This document shows, piece after piece, positions 61,272-64,000 of a stretch of 64,000 nucleotides of DNA. A program made the translations under genes and the position numbers. A model generated the notes under the pieces. The model was given only the letters and a program-made list of their open reading frames with translations. It did not search any database and was not told the DNA's origin. Position 1 is the stretch's first letter. Every line of letters starts with the position of its first letter. The stretch comes from Girardinichthys multiradiatus (taxonomy: Eukaryota > Chordata > Actinopteri > Cyprinodontiformes > Goodeidae). The stretch lies in the NCBI RefSeq assembly GCF_021462225.1, contig NC_061815.1:45295986-45359985 (forward strand). Reading direction: 5' to 3'.

Positions 61272-62864
61272 CAGGTCCTTCTCAAAATATTAGCATATTG
61301 TGATAAAGTTAATTATTTTCCATAATGTAATGATGAAAATTTAACATTCATATATTTTAGATTCATTGCACACTAACTGAAATATTTCAGGTCTTTTATT
61401 GTCTTAATACGGATGATTTTGGCATACAGCTCATGAAAACCCAAAATTCCTATCTCACAAAATTAGCATATCATTAAAAGGGTCTCTAAACGAGCTATGA
61501 ACCTAATCATCTGAATCAACGAGTTAACTCTAAACACCTGCAAAAGATTCCTGAGGCCTTTAAAACTCCCAGCCTGGTTCATCACTCAAAACCCCAATCA
61601 TGGGTAAGACTGCCGACCTGACTGCTGTCCAGAAGGCCACTATTGACACCCTCAAGCAAGAGGGTAAGACACAGAAAGACATTTCTGAACGAATAGGCTG
61701 TTCCCAGAGTGCTGTATCAAGGCACCTCAGTGGGAAGTCTGTGGGAAGGAAAAAGTGTGGCAGAAAACGCTGCACAACGAGAAGAGGTGACCGGACCCTG
61801 AGGAAGATTGTGGAGAAGGGCCGATTCCAGACCTTGGGGGACCTGCGGAAGCAGTGGACTGAGTCTGGAGTAGAAACATCCAGAGCCACCGTGCACAGGC
61901 GTGTGCAGGAAATGGGCTACAGGTGCCGCATTCCCCAGGTCAAGCCACTTTTGAACCAGAAACAGCGGCAGAAGCGCCTGACCTGGGCTACAGAGAAGCA
62001 CCACTGGACTGTTGCTCAGTGGTCCAAATTACCTTTTTCAGATGTCATTCGGAAATCAAGGTGCCAGAGTCTGGAGGAAGACTGGGGAGAAGGAAATGCC
62101 AAAATGCCAAAAGTCCAGTGTCAAGTACCCACAGTCAGTGATGGTCTGGGGTGCCGTGTCAGCTGCTGGTGTTGGTCCACTGTGTTTTATCAAGGGCAGG
62201 GTCAATGCAGCTAGCTATCAGGAGATTTTGGAGCACTTCATGCTTCCATCTGCTGAAAAGCTTTATGGAGATGAAGATTTCATTTTTCAGCACGGCCTGG
62301 CACCTGCTCACAGTGCCAAAACCACTGGTAAATGGTTTACTGACCATGGTATCATTGTGCTCAATTGGCCTGCCAACTCTCCTGACCTGAACCCCATAGA
62401 GAATCTGTGGGATATTGTGAAGAGAACGTTGAGAGACTCAAGACCCAACACTCTGGATGAGCTAAAGGCCGCTATCGAAGTATCCTGGGCCTCCATAAGA
62501 CCTCAGCAGTGCCACAGGCTGATTGCCTCCATGCCACGCCGCTTTGAAGCAGTAATTTCTGCCAAAGGATTCCCAACCAAGTATTGAGTGCATAACTGTA
62601 CATGATTATTTGAAGGTTGACGTTTTTTGTATTAAAAACACTTTTATTTTATTGGTCGGATGAAATATGCTAATTTTGTGAGATAGGAATTTTGGATTTT
62701 CATGAGCTGTATGCCAAAATCATCCGTATTAAGACAATAAAAGACCTGAAATATTTCAGTTAGTGTGCAATGAATCTAAAATATATGAATGTTAAATTTT
62801 CATCATTACATTATGGAAAATAATGAACTTTATCACAATATGCTAATATTTTGAGAAGGACCTG
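61272..62864 (+). mobile_element. young Tc1/mariner transposon with long inverted repeats
   Basis: 1593 bases, flanked by TA target duplications (61270-61271 and 62865-62866). The terminal inverted repeats are about 200 bases long (61272-61471 and 62665-62864), starting CAGGTCCTTCTCAAAATATT. By eye they differ at only about two positions plus the inner edge, so the insertion is recent. Each repeat ends with a second copy of the aaaattagcatat motif, giving the direct-repeat arrangement seen in long-TIR Tc1 elements. The transposase between them is inactivated. Confidence 0.95.
61600..62587 (+). pseudogene. Tc1 transposase, frameshifted
   Basis: Cut-and-paste DDE transposase. ATG at 61600 (MGKTADLTAVQKATIDTLKQ): first HTH at about 5-50 (TQKDISERIGCSQSAVSRHL), GRKKCGRKR hook, second HTH at about 70-110, then TWATEKHHWTVAQWSK. 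At about 62040 the frame changes: gatgtcattc replaces the longer stretch that normally encodes the DESKF segment, a short deletion between repeated ATG triplets (estimated 17 bases from the family pattern). The second frame continues from about 62045 to the stop at 62585-62587 with VMVWGAVS, then QHGLAPAHSAKT, where the second catalytic Asp is Gly (codon ggc), and NSPDLNPIENLW, where the Glu is kept. Both lesions abolish catalysis. Confidence 0.92.
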
Positions 62865-62866
62865 TA

Positions 62867-63075
62867 TTGCTTTGGAATGACTTGGATTGAGACTTGATTT
62901 TAAACTTAAATATCTGGCTATGAATTGTGTCTTGTTTGGATTGAATTGATGATTATTGCTATTTGGCACTATGAAAATAAAACTGAATTTAACATCTTAT
63001 CCGTAGTAGTGGCTGTCCTGTTAATGAACAGCAGACCACCTTTCCAGCTAACATTTAAACAATTCCACCATCAGA
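62867..63075. other. gene-free spacer
   Basis: AT-rich DNA; nothing recognised. Confidence 0.4.
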
Positions 63076-63079
63076 ATTG

Positions 63080-63680
63080 CCTTAGAGTCAAAGTTTGCAG
63101 AGTCAAGGTCTAGTTTCTGTAAGCCTAATGTTTTCAGTTTATTTACAGCAAAATCTTGCAAAACTGCTAAATTTGGGACCACAGTCCCAAAGAACACTGC
63201 TAATAACGCACTGTGCTGCAATAGGTTGAAATCTTGTCCTGGAACAGACGGCAAATGTAACAGTCTGTCTTAGGTTTACCAGATAACATCTAAATGTTTC
63301 AGAAAGCTTAAGATAAAGTACAGGGTCAGAAGAGACCAAAAGAAGGGCCTGTGGCATCAACCACCGTGTTTGTAGAAAATGCTGAGTATGACCCAAAAAG
63401 GACCATCCCAACAGTCATCCATTGCTTTGGGACTGTTTTTGCGCATTGATGGGTCATTTTTCCCTGAACCAGAATACTAAATATGGGTCAAAGATTGGTG
63501 TTCCAGCATGGCAGTAACTAAAGTTAAACAAGTAAGGCAACAAAGGAGTTCAGAAAGACGTATCAAATTAAGGTCATTGAATGGTTTAGCCTGTCTCCAG
63601 ACCTCAGTTCACCAAAGAAGCTGTGGATAAAGGTAAAGCTTTGAGGTGAGATGTGTTCAGACCTGGTTAAAAAACAACAC
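63080..63680 (+). mobile_element. Tc1-like relic, catalytic part
   Basis: In order: gggtcagaagagaccaaaag (SDExK region, near 63325), then gctttgggactgtttttgcg (the WGCF-like stretch, 63425), then gcaacaaaggagttcagaaa and ttgaatggtttagcctgtct then ccagacctcagttcacc (WxxQSPDLxxP region, near 63590). Heavily mutated. The copy lacks its termini and continues the pattern of old Tc1 debris in this desert. Confidence 0.6.
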
Positions 63681-64000
63681 AACAAAGTGTTTCTGTGAAA
63701 GACACAGGAACATGCAAATACATTTTTTATTATTATGTAATGTATTTATTTTCAATTTTTAACTGATGCTCATGATTAAAATGGTATTTACCTACAGAAC
63801 AGGGGAACACGTGGGCTCCTCTGTAGGCCACCAAAGACAAGTATTCATGCTATAACCAGTTAAAACCATCACCATAAGTCCACTAAAGAGAAAGCTATTT
63901 GTGAATGATAATTAATGCTGATGACTCACATGAAAGGATTACAGATTGTTGCATCCGACAGACATATCCCTGCAGATTACCTAACCCCCACTACAGACAC
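63681..64000. other. gene-free stretch to window end
   Basis: AT-rich with no recognised feature. Confidence 0.45.

Overview
The window is vertebrate nuclear DNA, almost certainly from a teleost fish. It holds a two-exon LBX-class homeobox gene whose protein has the teleost Lbx2 form, and it is filled with transposon families typical of fish: several Tc1/mariner lineages, a CR1/L2/Rex1-type LINE, Sushi-like Ty3/Gypsy LTR elements, tRNA-derived SINE-like copies and widespread non-coding fish repeats. Gene density is very low. There is one secure protein-coding gene in 64 kb. There is no operon structure and there are no ribosome binding sites, CRISPR arrays or convincing tRNA/rRNA genes.

Layout. 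0-1.4 kb: a Tc1 relic, then a short plus-strand open exon-like block with a polyadenylation signal just after its stop (1028-1346), possibly the last exon of a gene lying mainly outside the window. 1.4-9.4 kb: the lbx2 locus on the minus strand (coding 5587 to 4298, one 501-bp intron containing a 66-bp AT microsatellite), with low-repeat flanks that are candidate regulatory DNA. 9.4-24 kb: gene desert with simple repeats, a perfect 21-bp-arm hairpin at 16471-16520, small repeat relics and a few GC-richer, repeat-free blocks resembling developmental enhancers. 24.3-29.5 kb: a transposon cluster (Tc1 relic with a LINE fragment; Tc1 copy cut off after the first catalytic Asp; 5'-truncated LINE with a nearly intact reverse transcriptase frame; a different Tc1 family). 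29.5-56 kb: gene desert with scattered relics, including a solo LTR with a 5-bp duplication at 42 kb, a THAP-coding element nested in a Tc1 at 47 kb, and head-to-head SINE-like copies at 39 kb. 56.8-60.9 kb: an internally deleted Ty3/Gypsy element bounded by GTGCC duplications and interrupted by a probable antisense LTR. 61.3-62.9 kb: a very young Tc1 copy with about 200-bp inverted repeats that are about 99 percent identical but with an inactivated transposase. The window ends in another Tc1 relic.

Reading the whole: lbx2 encodes a transcription factor, so the large gene-poor flanks are plausibly its regulatory territory or that of a neighbour outside the window. The rest of the recognisable sequence is a layered record of transposition. 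No coherent new multi-gene system is visible. The most informative oddities are structural: nested insertions, target duplications, the hairpin, and a microsatellite near a splice acceptor. All family names come from recognising motifs and consensus features. No database search was possible.
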